Positions 9,012 to 16,304 of a stretch of DNA of 64,000 bases are shown piece by piece; the first letter of the stretch is position 1; each line of letters starts with the position of its first letter. The position numbers and the translations under genes were made by a program. Location: the NCBI GenBank assembly GCA_019310485.1, contig JAFDEF010000016.1, positions 1 through 64,000 of the forward strand, in the 5' to 3' direction. Origin of the DNA: Deltaproteobacteria bacterium (lineage in GTDB: Bacteria > Desulfobacterota > DSM-4660 > Desulfatiglandales > HGW-15). Below the pieces are notes generated by a model. The model worked only from the letters and a program-made list of their open reading frames with translations, searched no databases and was not told the origin of the DNA.

Positions 9012-9619
9012 AGGTCCAGGGAGATCCGATTAATCTAATTATTTGCGGCATTGGCGGGCAGGGCAATATCCTGCTTTCAAGGATTATAGGGAGGATACTG
9101 ACTCGCAAAGGCTATAAGGTGAACATCGGCGAGACCTTCGGTGCCGCTCAAAGAGGAGGGGCTGTTTTTAGCAGCGTGCGGATTTCGAAGGAAAACAACT
9201 ACGGTCCGCTTATACCTGAAGGGCATGGGCACGTGATTTTGAGCCTTGAGCCCTTGGAAGCCTTAAGGAGCCTATGTACATTTGGCAATCCAGAGGTCAT
9301 CACACTGACAAACACGGCGCCTATTTATCCCGTGGGCGTTCTCTCTAAGAGGCTGGAGTATCCGAATCCTGAGAAAACAAAGGAAGCCATTCGAAAGCTC
9401 TCCAAGAAATCGTGGTTCGTTAATGCGACGCAAATGGCGGCGGAACTTGAATCTCCCATTGCAGCGAACATGGTCATGCTCGGCGCCCTCATCGGCATCC
9501 GGACGATGCCTGTCACTGCGGAAGATGCAGAGGCAGAAGTGAGAAGAACTTTCCCTACACCGAGGGTGGATCTCAATCTGGAAGCACTTCACAGAGGAAT
9601 AGAAGCCGTAACACAGTGA
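9008..9619 (+). CDS. iorB: Indolepyruvate:ferredoxin oxidoreductase beta subunit (IorB)
   Basis: 203 aa, normal for IorB (gamma-like domain of 2-oxo acid:ferredoxin oxidoreductases). It opens with NLIICGIGGQGNIL, the glycine-rich nucleotide-fold start, followed by GETFGAAQRGGAVFSSVR, diagnostic for IorB. The ATG overlaps the iorA stop (ATGA), and GGAGGGGAGG lies just before it inside iorA. A start further upstream inside iorA is unnecessary and would lie over its ferredoxin region. The subunit makes the active heterotetramer with IorA. It is the last gene of the run; about 300 bp without a gene follow. Confidence 0.92.
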   Translation: MKVQGDPINLIICGIGGQGNILLSRIIGRILTRKGYKVNIGETFGAAQRGGAVFSSVRISKENNYGPLIPEGHGHVILSLEPLEALRSLCTFGNPEVITLTNTAPIYPVGVLSKRLEYPNPEKTKEAIRKLSKKSWFVNATQMAAELESPIAANMVMLGALIGIRTMPVTAEDAEAEVRRTFPTPRVDLNLEALHRGIEAVTQ

Positions 9620-9937
9620 CTGTGCTTGGTGAGTAGGCTTCTGAACGTATTGGAAAAATAGGAGGGGGTGCGTGTGTCAGCCAGGTTTTCTTGGTTGCGC
9701 AAGGGTTAGCGGGGCGGGCAAGGGTCAACAATGCTAGAGGAATGAGAAAAGCACCCAGCGTAAAATTCACGGTAAATTTGTTCTAATTTTTGGGGCATTG
9801 CGGGTATGGGTGGGCACGGGGCCTATATATTGAAGTGAGTGGGATGTTGAAACTAATGCAGTTCAAAGGGGGCCTTTGCAGGATATCTGAGTCAATCCCA
9901 TTTTTCGTTGAAATTCTTGAAGTGGCCCTGACCCTCA
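9620..9937. other. Gene-free stretch between iorB and IS256 remnant
   Basis: 318 bp without a supported coding region on either strand. No clear terminator with a U-run is seen after iorB. The segment leads into the transposase remnant and is probably decayed island DNA. Confidence 0.5.
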
Positions 9938-10581
9938 TTATGCAGCCTCTCTAGCCAGCTCCAGGTGTTGTCTGATTGCTTCCCTCAGCATGGGCAACCA
10001 CCTGTAGCCTTTTATCTTCCGCAACCTGGGCTCAATCTCAATCAGCGCACTGGCTATCCACCGATGCTTCTGTGAGGAGTTCTTCGAATAATCCACCTTC
10101 GCCGTATATGCCTCTATAAGAGACATCAAGGACTCAAGAGAATTCGTGGTTTTCAGACTTTTCACCATCACCTCGAAAAGCCCCAGCCGATGGAGGGCGA
10201 GTGTCTCTTCCAATCCTTCTTCAAGAGACGATGCAGCCGAGCGGTTTATAAGCCTCAGCTCATTCTTTAGCCTCCTTAACTCAGCCTTGGCCTCCTCATA
10301 TTTCGGCTTCTCATAGGCCCTCTGAAGCTTCCTTCGCCATGTATCTTGCATTCCTTATGAAGGTAGCTTACCACATTCTCCATCTTGTGCCATTGACACC
10401 GCTGAATCAATACCTTGTCCCTGAATACCTTCTTGATCCCTGAATACAACCCCTTGCTGCCATCTATAACACATAACAGCCTCCCTTCCACATTCAGACC
10501 CCCGTCAATCAGAGAGTTGAGAAAATCCTTGATAACTCTCTCATTCTCCGTCCCATTCTGCCCAACAACCTTGCCATCTAT
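9938..10581 (-). pseudogene. IS256-family (Mutator-type) transposase, C-terminal remnant with frameshift
   Basis: Two overlapping minus-strand frames together give about 210 residues of the C-terminal half of an IS256-type transposase. The upstream frame (10581 to about 10276) has LCVIDGSKGLYSGIKKVF and QRCQWHKMENVVSYLHKE. The downstream frame (10351 to 9938) has LQRAYEKPKYEEA, LGLFEVMVKSLKTTNSLESLM and RWLPMLREAIR. The frame changes near 10350. The N-terminal half, including the first catalytic Asp, is missing, and a stop precedes the remaining 5' end at 10582. No terminal inverted repeats are recognisable. The element is dead but marks past transposition next to the tRNA-linked boundary. 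Confidence 0.85.
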
Positions 10582-10605
10582 CTATTATGTCATGGCTATG
10601 AGGGC

Positions 10606-10890
10606 ATGGCCTTAGAAGAACTATGTGGGGAGGCTATGAGAATAAATAAGGACCGACTGAACCCTCTCTATGATCAGTATTCAAACGAAGAAAATCGTCT
10701 TACCCATGCTCTGCTCCACACAATAGGCTCCTCCCAGTGGCTGTTTTCAAGGTTTCTAAGAGAGATAGTTGGAGTGAGTGAATTGGCAACAAGTGCGGTC
10801 GCGCGTTTCAGTGTTGGAGCAAAAGCTCCTGGTCAGCAACCTTGGAATATGTCGGAGCTGGAGAACGCTCCGAATCAGCGGTGTGAGTAG
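10606..10890 (+). pseudogene. Truncated N-terminal fragment of an unrecognised protein
   Basis: A 94-codon frame whose first half (RLNPLYDQYSNEENRLTHAL, then LHTIGSSQWLFSRFLREI) reads like the start of larger proteins that often sit near restriction or defence genes. That resemblance is from memory and not verified. After about residue 50 the reading loses protein-like character and stops at 10890. It begins 25 bp beyond the truncated transposase, so it is probably a gene cut by rearrangement. An ATG at 10636 could be the original start. Confidence 0.35.
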
Positions 10891-10937
10891 AGCGCCAACG
10901 GAACTCACATCCGAGTGAACTCGAATGTTGGCTGATT

Positions 10938-11231
10938 CTATTCCGCATGCAAAGCATCAAGGACCGCGCCAGGATTCCTCGATGCAATTCGTAACAATGC
11001 CTTGGCTGGACCTTCCGGCTTCCTTCTTCCTTGCTCCCAGTTTTGTAATGTACGAACACTAACTCCAATCATTAGTGCGAATTCATTTTGTGACACGTTC
11101 AGTTTCTCTCGCACAGCCTTGATTTCAGGTGGCTTGATTTCAAACAGACGGCTTGGTACCTTGCGGCCCGCTTTGATCTCGCCGGCTTCCTTTATGCTGG
11201 CAACAAGTTTTTCAAATTTCTCTTTTTTCAT
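10938..11231 (-). CDS. higA: HigA-type antitoxin, XRE-family HTH protein
   Basis: 97 aa. The helix-turn-helix is at about residues 40-75 (LNVSQNEFALMIGVSVRTLQ, then NWEQGRRKPEGPA), typical of antitoxins that pair with RelE/HigB toxins and repress their own promoter. The N-terminal helix is charged. It is the second gene of the pair: its ATG overlaps the toxin stop by 4 nt (ATGA), giving the toxin-first order known for higBA. The palindrome in the promoter at 11552-11568 is its likely operator. Family and pair assignment are firm; the exact subfamily name is inferred. Confidence 0.87.
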   Translation of the reverse strand: MKKEKFEKLVASIKEAGEIKAGRKVPSRLFEIKPPEIKAVREKLNVSQNEFALMIGVSVRTLQNWEQGRRKPEGPAKALLRIASRNPGAVLDALHAE

Positions 11232-11542
11232 GATAATAACTCCCTCACCAATTTGCGGAGCAATTTAAGCTGATCCGTCGTCAAATCTTCTTGTTCAGTC
11301 TTCCTGTATGGAAAAAGCATGAAAATAGTGTCAGGAGGATCCCAGTAATAAATGATTCGCAATCCACCTCTTTTTCCGGTACCAGGAAGTTTCCAACGAA
11401 TTTTCCTCAAGCCTCCACTTCCCCTAATCAAGGTTCCGGCATCCGGACGGAGCATCAATGCTGTTTCGAGCATCCGATAATTATCCTCCGATATCAGGCG
11501 TTGAATTTCTTTTGTAAAAATGGAGGTTTCAATGAAAATCAC
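11228..11542 (-). CDS. higB: RelE/HigB-type mRNA-interferase toxin
   Basis: 104 aa from a GTG start. The family pattern IFIETSIFTKEI, GGLRKIRWKLPGTGKRGG, LRIIYYWDPP, then FPYRKTEQEDLT matches RelE/HigB2 toxins that cut mRNA on the ribosome. A longer reading from TTG 11560 is possible in frame, but that codon overlaps the -10 box, so the transcript cannot include it. GTG 11542 coincides with the predicted transcription start, suggesting a leaderless mRNA. It overlaps the antitoxin by 4 nt. Such pairs commonly stabilise genomic islands, which fits the tRNA fragment about 270 bp away. Confidence 0.85.
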   Translation of the reverse strand: MIFIETSIFTKEIQRLISEDNYRMLETALMLRPDAGTLIRGSGGLRKIRWKLPGTGKRGGLRIIYYWDPPDTIFMLFPYRKTEQEDLTTDQLKLLRKLVRELLS

Positions 11543-11548
11543 AGTCGC

Positions 11549-11576
11549 ATTATACGCCAATGGCGTATTTTGTCAA
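11549..11576 (-). promoter_or_regulatory. higBA promoter with overlapping palindromic operator
   Basis: On the minus strand a consensus -35 TTGACA (11576-11571), a 16-bp spacer and a consensus -10 TATAAT (11554-11549) lie just before the toxin. The spacer and -10 are covered by a perfect 8-1-8 palindrome, ATACGCCA and TGGCGTAT (11552-11568), the expected site for HigA autorepression. The start point predicted 7 nt after the -10 falls on the GTG codon. Confidence 0.75.
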
Positions 11577-11698
11577 GGTATTTCGTGAAATAGCAGCCAG
11601 CCATTAAGTGCCAAGGATTTGAGCAATGATACATGACATGTCGATATCAAATCTTGAATCTAATCACAAATTAGTGTTACCAATGTCCTCCCCCAAAC

Positions 11699-11717
11699 AG
11701 GGTGCATATAGGGTGCA
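11699..11717 (+). repeat. Tandem 8-bp direct repeat near att site
   Basis: AGGGTGCA occurs at 11699-11706 and 11710-11717, an 11-bp period (one helical turn), about 100 bp inside the tRNA fragment. Short in-phase repeats at this distance resemble arm-type binding sites of tyrosine integrases or excisionases. The assignment is inference from position and spacing. Confidence 0.35.
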
Positions 11718-11723
11718 AAAGCC

Positions 11724-11752
11724 TTGCACAATTTATCACGATTCGTTATAAT
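11724..11752 (+). promoter_or_regulatory. Sigma-70-type promoter reading toward the tRNA fragment
   Basis: TTGCAC (11724-11729), a 17-bp spacer and a perfect TATAAT (11747-11752). Transcription would run rightward through the tRNA-Asp fragment into the terminator at 11868-11899, so it would make only a short RNA of about 140 nt unless it reads through. It may be an element-end promoter. Confidence 0.4.
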
Positions 11753-11810
11753 TTTATACTCTAAGTGCTTGAAATCCTTGTATGCGTTTGATATTTCTAG
11801 GCAACATGAT

Positions 11811-11858
11811 GGCCTGTCACGCCGGAGGTCGCGAGTTCGAGTCTCGTCGTCCCCGCCA
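11811..11858 (+). mobile_element. Attachment site: 3' half of a tRNA-Asp(GTC) gene, 5' half missing
   Basis: The sequence contains an anticodon loop CTGTCAC (anticodon GTC), an intact T arm (GCGAG, TTCGAGT, CTCGT), the acceptor 3' strand and an encoded CCA ending at 11858. Upstream of the anticodon stem there is no D arm and no matching acceptor 5' strand, and the anticodon stem itself breaks off after four pairs. This is the displaced 3' end left when a tyrosine integrase inserts an element into a tRNA gene and the element restores an intact copy at its other end. The native terminator still follows on the right. The inserted element therefore extends to the left, and its integrase and the intact tRNA-Asp should lie beyond the window start. 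Confidence 0.75.
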
Positions 11859-11867
11859 TTGAAAGCA

Positions 11868-11903
11868 AAAAGCCTGTTGCCGTCCGGTAACAGGCTTTTC
11901 TTT
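11868..11903 (+). terminator. Rho-independent terminator of the former tRNA-Asp gene
   Basis: A 14-bp stem (AAAAGCCTGTTGCC with GGTAACAGGCTTTT, one G-U pair) around the loop GTCC, followed by CTTTC. It lies 10 bp after the tRNA CCA end and is the natural end of the original tRNA transcript. Confidence 0.85.
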
Positions 11904-12040
11904 CAGCTCATGGCCCACACGGAAAGCTTCTTGTTGCGTAAGCAAGAAGGTTTGAGGCGGTTGTGGCGAGGAGCCTTCCAGGAAATTAAAAGTTGGAAGT
12001 GAAGCTGTGGCGTGGAACATGAGAAAGGAACCTAATTGGG

Positions 12041-12313
12041 ATGAAAGAAAGGGGCCACATAAGCCTTTCGATTAGTGATAGAAGTTTCAATATTGATCTG
12101 GGGCTGAATGATGATGAGCTCATAGGGGCTTTTCTGACCATGCTGGCGATTTATGTGAAGAAGCGTGGTCCGATAAAGGTTACCTATTCCTACGGCAGTT
12201 CGCTTTCTTCATCCACCCAGATAATCACAAAGTTGCTGTCAAACCCCGAACAGGTGGAGAGATTCAAGGAAGAAATGAAGCAGTTGTTGCAGGTGGTGAG
12301 GAAATCAGCGTAA
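12041..12313 (+). CDS. Small hypothetical protein
   Basis: 90 aa, not recognised. It starts LSISDRSFNIDLGLNDDEL and ends in a charged helix (NPEQVERFKEEMKQLLQ). There are no membrane segments or cysteines. GAAAGGAA lies about 14 nt before the ATG, a rather long spacing. It is 46 bp before the next small gene, so they may be cotranscribed. It is the first gene to the right of the tRNA fragment, hence probably native chromosome. Coding-like composition and the pairing make it likely real. Confidence 0.55.
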   Translation: MKERGHISLSISDRSFNIDLGLNDDELIGAFLTMLAIYVKKRGPIKVTYSYGSSLSSSTQIITKLLSNPEQVERFKEEMKQLLQVVRKSA

Positions 12314-12359
12314 GTATTGGTGATTGTTACCTGAAATGAAACTGAATCTGGAGGAGGAA

Positions 12360-12575
12360 ATGACGCTTCAACTAAGAGACAAACGCTTTGGTGTGCTTGC
12401 AGTTGAGAAGGGATTTATTACAAAAGAACAGCTATTTGAGGCGCTTAAGATTCAGACAGAAGAAAACATAGAAGACGATAAGCACAGGCTCATAGGTGTA
12501 ATCCTTTACAAACTGGGCTACATTACAGTAGAGCAAATCGAAGAAATCCTTGAAATCATGAGAAAAGCAAAATGA
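12360..12575 (+). CDS. Small protein resembling type II secretion/pilus ATPase N-domains
   Basis: 71 aa from ATG 12360, which has the strong site GGAGGAGG 2-9 nt ahead; in-frame starts upstream (TTG 12324, ATG 12336) have none. The pattern LAVEKGFITKEQLFEALKIQ followed by RLIGVILYKLGYITVEQIEEIL is like the N-terminal helical domain of GspE/PilB and small stand-alone proteins with the same repeat. Such domains bind partners or c-di-GMP in larger proteins. The resemblance is by pattern only; function here is unknown. Confidence 0.6.
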   Translation: MTLQLRDKRFGVLAVEKGFITKEQLFEALKIQTEENIEDDKHRLIGVILYKLGYITVEQIEEILEIMRKAK

Positions 12576-13108
12576 TAGGGTTGCCTGCCGGAAATTCTCG
12601 GTTGCTCCGGTTTGTTAGAATATCCGTCAAGAAATTTTCCCTCACCCGGTTATTCCCTTGAGCTTCACTCCTGCCATTGACAAGAGGCCAATAGTGACTA
12701 TTGTTATACAAATTAGTGCAAATATCCCCAAGCCTTTTTGCTTGCTCGGCATTTTTTGCTGGCCGTAGTGTTCTGGGTTTTGGAATATGATTCACACGAT
12801 TGGAAAGAATGCTGATCACATAAGAGGAGCCGAATTTTCCCCTGGGGCATTATCCTTCCACACGCAAGAAAGCTTCACTATTGTTAGAGCACTCAATTCA
12901 GACACAGCAGGGGTGAGAGATAAGTCCCTTGCTTCAAAAGGTAAGGTGTTCGTCCCTGATCATCCCGTACCTCAGTAACCTTTCTCCAATTCCCCCCGCC
13001 AGAGGGGGCCGTTACAGTTTGTCCGTTTGTTTCATCCGATAAAAAGGTTTTTTGCCCGGCATATTTAACCTATTGCAAATACTTTCATAGAAAGGAGATG
13101 AGTTGGAT
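12576..13108. other. Gene-free stretch before the inositol cluster
   Basis: 533 bp with no convincing gene; short open frames (for example 12787-12978) lack ribosome sites and family patterns. A G/C-rich hairpin (CCCCC at 12993-12997 with GGGGG at 13004-13008) stands about 100 bp before the inositol-phosphate synthase. AAAGGAG at 13091 is the ribosome site of that gene. No clear promoter was found. Confidence 0.5.
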
Positions 13109-14275
13109 ATGAGTAAAATCAAGATCGCAATTGCAGGAGTTGGGAATTGCGCAAGTTCCTTGGTTCAGGGGATTCACTATTACCGGGAAAAGAATCCCAG
13201 GGAGGAAATAGGCCTTATGCACCATGAAATTGGAGGCAACAAGCCTGGTGATATCGAAGTGGTGGCGGCATTTGACATTGATAAGCGAAAGGTTGGCAAA
13301 GACCTGAGCGAAGCCATATTCGCCCCTCCAAACTGTACGACTGTATTTTATCCTGATATGAAACCAACCGGTGTTGCCGTGCAGATGGGGAGGATACTGG
13401 ATGGAGTGTCAGAGCACATGAGGGAATACGACGAAAAATATACATTCTTGCCCGCAGACCTGCGTGAGCCCACAAAGGAAGATGTCGTCAGGACCCTGAA
13501 AGAATCCGGAGCCGAGATCCTGCTCAACTATATGCCTGTTGGTTCAGAGGAGGCCACGCAATTTTACGCGGACTGCGCACTGGCAAGCGGGGTGGCCTTT
13601 GTTAACAATATCCCAGTTTTCATTGCCAGCAGCCCATTCTGGGCAAGACGCTTTAAGGAAAAAAATGTTCCTCTCATTGGTGATGATATCAAATCCCAGC
13701 TTGGAGCGACAATCACGCACCGTATCCTGACAGACCTTTTCAAGAAACGTGGGGTCAAACTTGAACGTACTTACCAGCTAAACACAGGTGGTAACACGGA
13801 CTTTCTCAACATGCTCAACAGACATCGCCTTTCTTCTAAGAAGAAATCCAAAACCGAGGCTGTCCAATCAGTTGCGGCCCGCAGGCTTGAAAATGAAAAC
13901 ATACACATTGGACCAAGCGACTACGTAGCATGGCAAAAAGACAATAAAGTCTGTTTCCTTCGCATGGAAGGAAAACTTTTCGGTGATGTACCAATGAACC
14001 TGGAGCTCAGGTTGTCTGTTGAAGACTCGCCTAACTCTGCCGGCGTTGCCATTGATGCTATTCGGTGCGCCAAACTCGCTCTCGAAAGGGGGCAGGGAGG
14101 AGTCCTTGAAGCTCCTTCAGCATATTTTTGTAAACATCCCCCGCGTCAATTCACCGATGACGAGGCTTACCATCTGGTAGAACAGTTTATATCAGAAGAA
14201 AGGGACCATGTACGAAAAGTGTTTGATTATAGCGGCTGGCAGGGGGAGCAGGCTGGAGCAAAAGGGCTTAAGTAA
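13109..14275 (+). CDS. ino1: Inositol-3-phosphate synthase (MIPS)
   Basis: 388 aa, the short prokaryotic class. It converts glucose-6-phosphate to 1L-myo-inositol 1-phosphate with NAD as bound cofactor. Visible: nucleotide-binding start [51 protein letters not shown] with [15 protein letters not shown], and [11 protein letters not shown] (family C-terminal core). ATG 13109 follows AAAGGAG by about 11 nt; a TTG at 13103 is closer and would add two residues. The 3' end overlaps the next gene by 68 bp in another frame, implying coupled translation. It supplies inositol phosphate to the fused transferase downstream. Confidence 0.93.
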   Translation: MSKIKIAIAGVGNCASSLVQGIHYYREKNPREEIGLMHHEIGGNKPGDIEVVAAFDIDKRKVGKDLSEAIFAPPNCTTVFYPDMKPTGVAVQMGRILDGVSEHMREYDEKYTFLPADLREPTKEDVVRTLKESGAEILLNYMPVGSEEATQFYADCALASGVAFVNNIPVFIASSPFWARRFKEKNVPLIGDDIKSQLGATITHRILTDLFKKRGVKLERTYQLNTGGNTDFLNMLNRHRLSSKKKSKTEAVQSVAARRLENENIHIGPSDYVAWQKDNKVCFLRMEGKLFGDVPMNLELRLSVEDSPNSAGVAIDAIRCAKLALERGQGGVLEAPSAYFCKHPPRQFTDDEAYHLVEQFISEERDHVRKVFDYSGWQGEQAGAKGLK

Positions 14276-15527
14276 ACCCCTTGTGCCGGTACTGGGAAAG
14301 CCAATCATAGAGCGTGTGATTCGCAGTGGAATCAGCGCGGGGATCAAGGATTTCTACGTAGTAACTGGATTCAACGGGACAAGAGTGCGAGAGTTCCTTG
14401 ATGATCTTGCGCTCCACTGCGCCATACGCATCACACACCTGAGTAATAATGAGTGGGACAAGGGTAACGGCCTCTCTGTGCTCAAAGCTGCTGAGTTGAT
14501 TAAAGATGATTTTCTTTTGATGATGGGGGACCACCTTGTTGACCCGGATCTCATCAAAGAACTGATCAGCAAGGGGGTCTCAGATGGTGAAGTTTTGCTG
14601 GCAGTTGATCGAAAACTCAGCAACCCCCTCGTGAATGTCGCCGATGCAACAAAGGTCAAAGTCAATGGGCAAAGGGTTGAATCCATCGGCAAGGGGCTCA
14701 AGGAGTTCAACGCGTTTGACACCGGTTTTTTTCTTTGCTCACCGGAAATTTTCCATGCCATTGAGCAGAGCATTTCCAATGGGGGGGACAGCTCTTTGTC
14801 AGGCGGCATCAACTGGCTGGCAAAGAGAGGAAAGGTGAGATCCATTGAAATTGGAGATAGGTTCTGGATTGACGTGGATGACCCTGTTGCCTTGAAAAAA
14901 GCAGAAAAGGCTCTTTTAGAAAACTTGCATGCAAAGCAAAATGATGGGCCGGTTTCCAGGTATCTTAACCGGCCCCTGTCAACAAAGATATCCCGCTATC
15001 TCGCCGGGCTTCCTCTTACAGCAAATCAAATCTCCTTTATCTCTTTTTCCCTGTGCCTGGTGGCATCAGCACTTTTTTGCATCCCGGGCTACAGGGCTCT
15101 CGTGGTAGGAGGAGTGCTCACTCAGCTTGCTTCAATCCTTGACGGATGCGATGGAGAGATAGCCAGGATCAAGTTTGAGGAAAGCGAGTTTGGGGCATGG
15201 TTTGATGCTGTACTCGACCGCTACGGGGATGCTTTTCTGCTGTTTGCGTTGACCTTGCATGCCTGTGCAGACACTGCCCGCTTGTTTGTTGTTGTGGTTG
15301 GATTTATGGCCATTATCGGCTCCTTTATGGTGAGCTATACAGCAGATAAATACGACTCTCTCATGCGAGAGCGGATCAAGCCCGCTTTTCGAATAGGAAG
15401 GGATATGAGGCTGTTCTTGATTTTTCTGGGTGCGTTGCTGAATCAGGCTTTAGCTGTTCTGGTGATCCTGGCAGTTTTGATGAATGCTGAGACAATCCGC
15501 AGGATCTATATTTGCAGAGGGAAATGA
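14208..15527 (+). CDS. Fused CTP:inositol-1-phosphate cytidylyltransferase / di-myo-inositol-phosphate-phosphate synthase
   Basis: 439 aa with two domains. Residues about 1-235 form a nucleotidyltransferase ([38 protein letters not shown]). Residues about 240-439 form a membrane CDP-alcohol phosphotransferase with a complete D-x2-DG-x2-AR-x8-G-x3-D-x3-D motif ([10 protein letters not shown], then GAWFDAVLD) and several membrane helices. This fusion is the known IPCT/DIPPS, which makes CDP-inositol and joins it to inositol-1-phosphate en route to the osmolyte di-myo-inositol phosphate. It starts inside the inositol synthase gene and ends by overlapping the next gene (ATGA). A lipid headgroup role is the alternative, but the fusion and context favour DIP. 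Confidence 0.85.
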   Translation: MYEKCLIIAAGRGSRLEQKGLSKPLVPVLGKPIIERVIRSGISAGIKDFYVVTGFNGTRVREFLDDLALHCAIRITHLSNNEWDKGNGLSVLKAAELIKDDFLLMMGDHLVDPDLIKELISKGVSDGEVLLAVDRKLSNPLVNVADATKVKVNGQRVESIGKGLKEFNAFDTGFFLCSPEIFHAIEQSISNGGDSSLSGGINWLAKRGKVRSIEIGDRFWIDVDDPVALKKAEKALLENLHAKQNDGPVSRYLNRPLSTKISRYLAGLPLTANQISFISFSLCLVASALFCIPGYRALVVGGVLTQLASILDGCDGEIARIKFEESEFGAWFDAVLDRYGDAFLLFALTLHACADTARLFVVVVGFMAIIGSFMVSYTADKYDSLMRERIKPAFRIGRDMRLFLIFLGALLNQALAVLVILAVLMNAETIRRIYICRGK

Positions 15528-16111
15528 GCGCTATTGATGATCTGAAGGAAGAGATCAAGGAGACTCTTTCAAAATCAAAAGTGCCTGAAGACTACCTCCA
15601 TGCCCAAAATACGGTTGAGTGGTTGAGGAAAATTAAGCCGGATGCTGATGAAATCCTCATTGTGGCTGCTCTCGGACATGACGTTGAAAGGGCGATAGAG
15701 GAACGGAAAGTCAGGCGGGAAGACTTCTCCGATTTTGATACATTCAAAGAAGCGCACGCCCAAAATAGCGCGCGGATCTTAAAAGAGAAAATGGAAAAGT
15801 ACCCGATTGGCAACGCTCAGAAGCAGAGAATTTTACGCATTGTCACTCGGCATGAGACAGGTGGCGATCCAGAGTCCGATCTTATAAGGGATGCGGACGC
15901 TCTGTCTTTTTTTGACGTTAATTTGCCGCTTTACTTCAGGCGCGAAGGGCGCGAAAGGGCAATGGAGCGTTCCCGGTGGGGATACGAAAGATTATCTCCA
16001 GGAATTAAGGATTGGGTTGCCGGGTTTACCTATGATAACGAAGCTCTTAATGAAATCGTGAGAGCGCTCTCGCACGACTGCAAAGGCGAGTCGAATACTC
16101 CTAAGAAGTAA
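15524..16111 (+). CDS. HD/DUF4202-like hydrolase, candidate phospho-DIP phosphatase
   Basis: 195 aa from ATG 15524, which overlaps the preceding stop by 4 nt. An HD-type pattern is visible: HAQNTVEWL, then ALGHDVERA, HAQNSARIL, IVTRHETGG and IRDADALSFFD, i.e. spaced His/Asp metal ligands as in HD phosphohydrolases and the DUF4202 family. No signal or membrane segment. The pathway to di-myo-inositol phosphate needs a phosphatase after the synthase step, and its gene has been uncertain; the tight coupling here makes this protein a candidate. Fold assignment is moderate; the role is inference. Confidence 0.65.
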   Translation: MSAIDDLKEEIKETLSKSKVPEDYLHAQNTVEWLRKIKPDADEILIVAALGHDVERAIEERKVRREDFSDFDTFKEAHAQNSARILKEKMEKYPIGNAQKQRILRIVTRHETGGDPESDLIRDADALSFFDVNLPLYFRREGRERAMERSRWGYERLSPGIKDWVAGFTYDNEALNEIVRALSHDCKGESNTPKK

Positions 16112-16275
16112 ACCCGGCTGGGATTTCGCGAAGGCCGTTAAGGGTCACTGCGCGATATCTAACGGAAAGAAAGCGCCTTCCCGCCGGTCGCATCAGAAAA
16201 ACCTTTCCACCCTTTCTATTGAACTATTACGATTGAGGGTTATACTGGAAAGCGGAAGAACGCTCCTTTTGCCAC

Positions 16276-16304
16276 ATCCCCCGCCCCTGAGCGCGGGGAT
16301 TTTC
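16276..16304 (+). terminator. Weak hairpin terminator after inositol cluster
   Basis: ATCCCC pairs with GGGGAT across a GC-rich centre, followed by TTTTC. It lies between two convergent units (inositol genes rightward, lemA leftward). The stem is imperfect and the T-run short. Confidence 0.4.

Noticed and set aside
9938-10581. Active IS256 element
   Set aside because: N-terminal half missing, frameshift present, no terminal repeats found.
11811-11858. Intact tRNA-Asp gene
   Set aside because: No D arm, no acceptor 5' strand and an incomplete anticodon stem; only the 3' part is there.
11817-12020. 67-codon minus-strand open frame across the tRNA fragment
   Set aside because: It is the reverse reading of a tRNA and terminator, a well-known false protein pattern.
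12787-12978. 63-codon open frame in the gap before ino1
   Set aside because: No ribosome site, no recognisable pattern; low-complexity translation.
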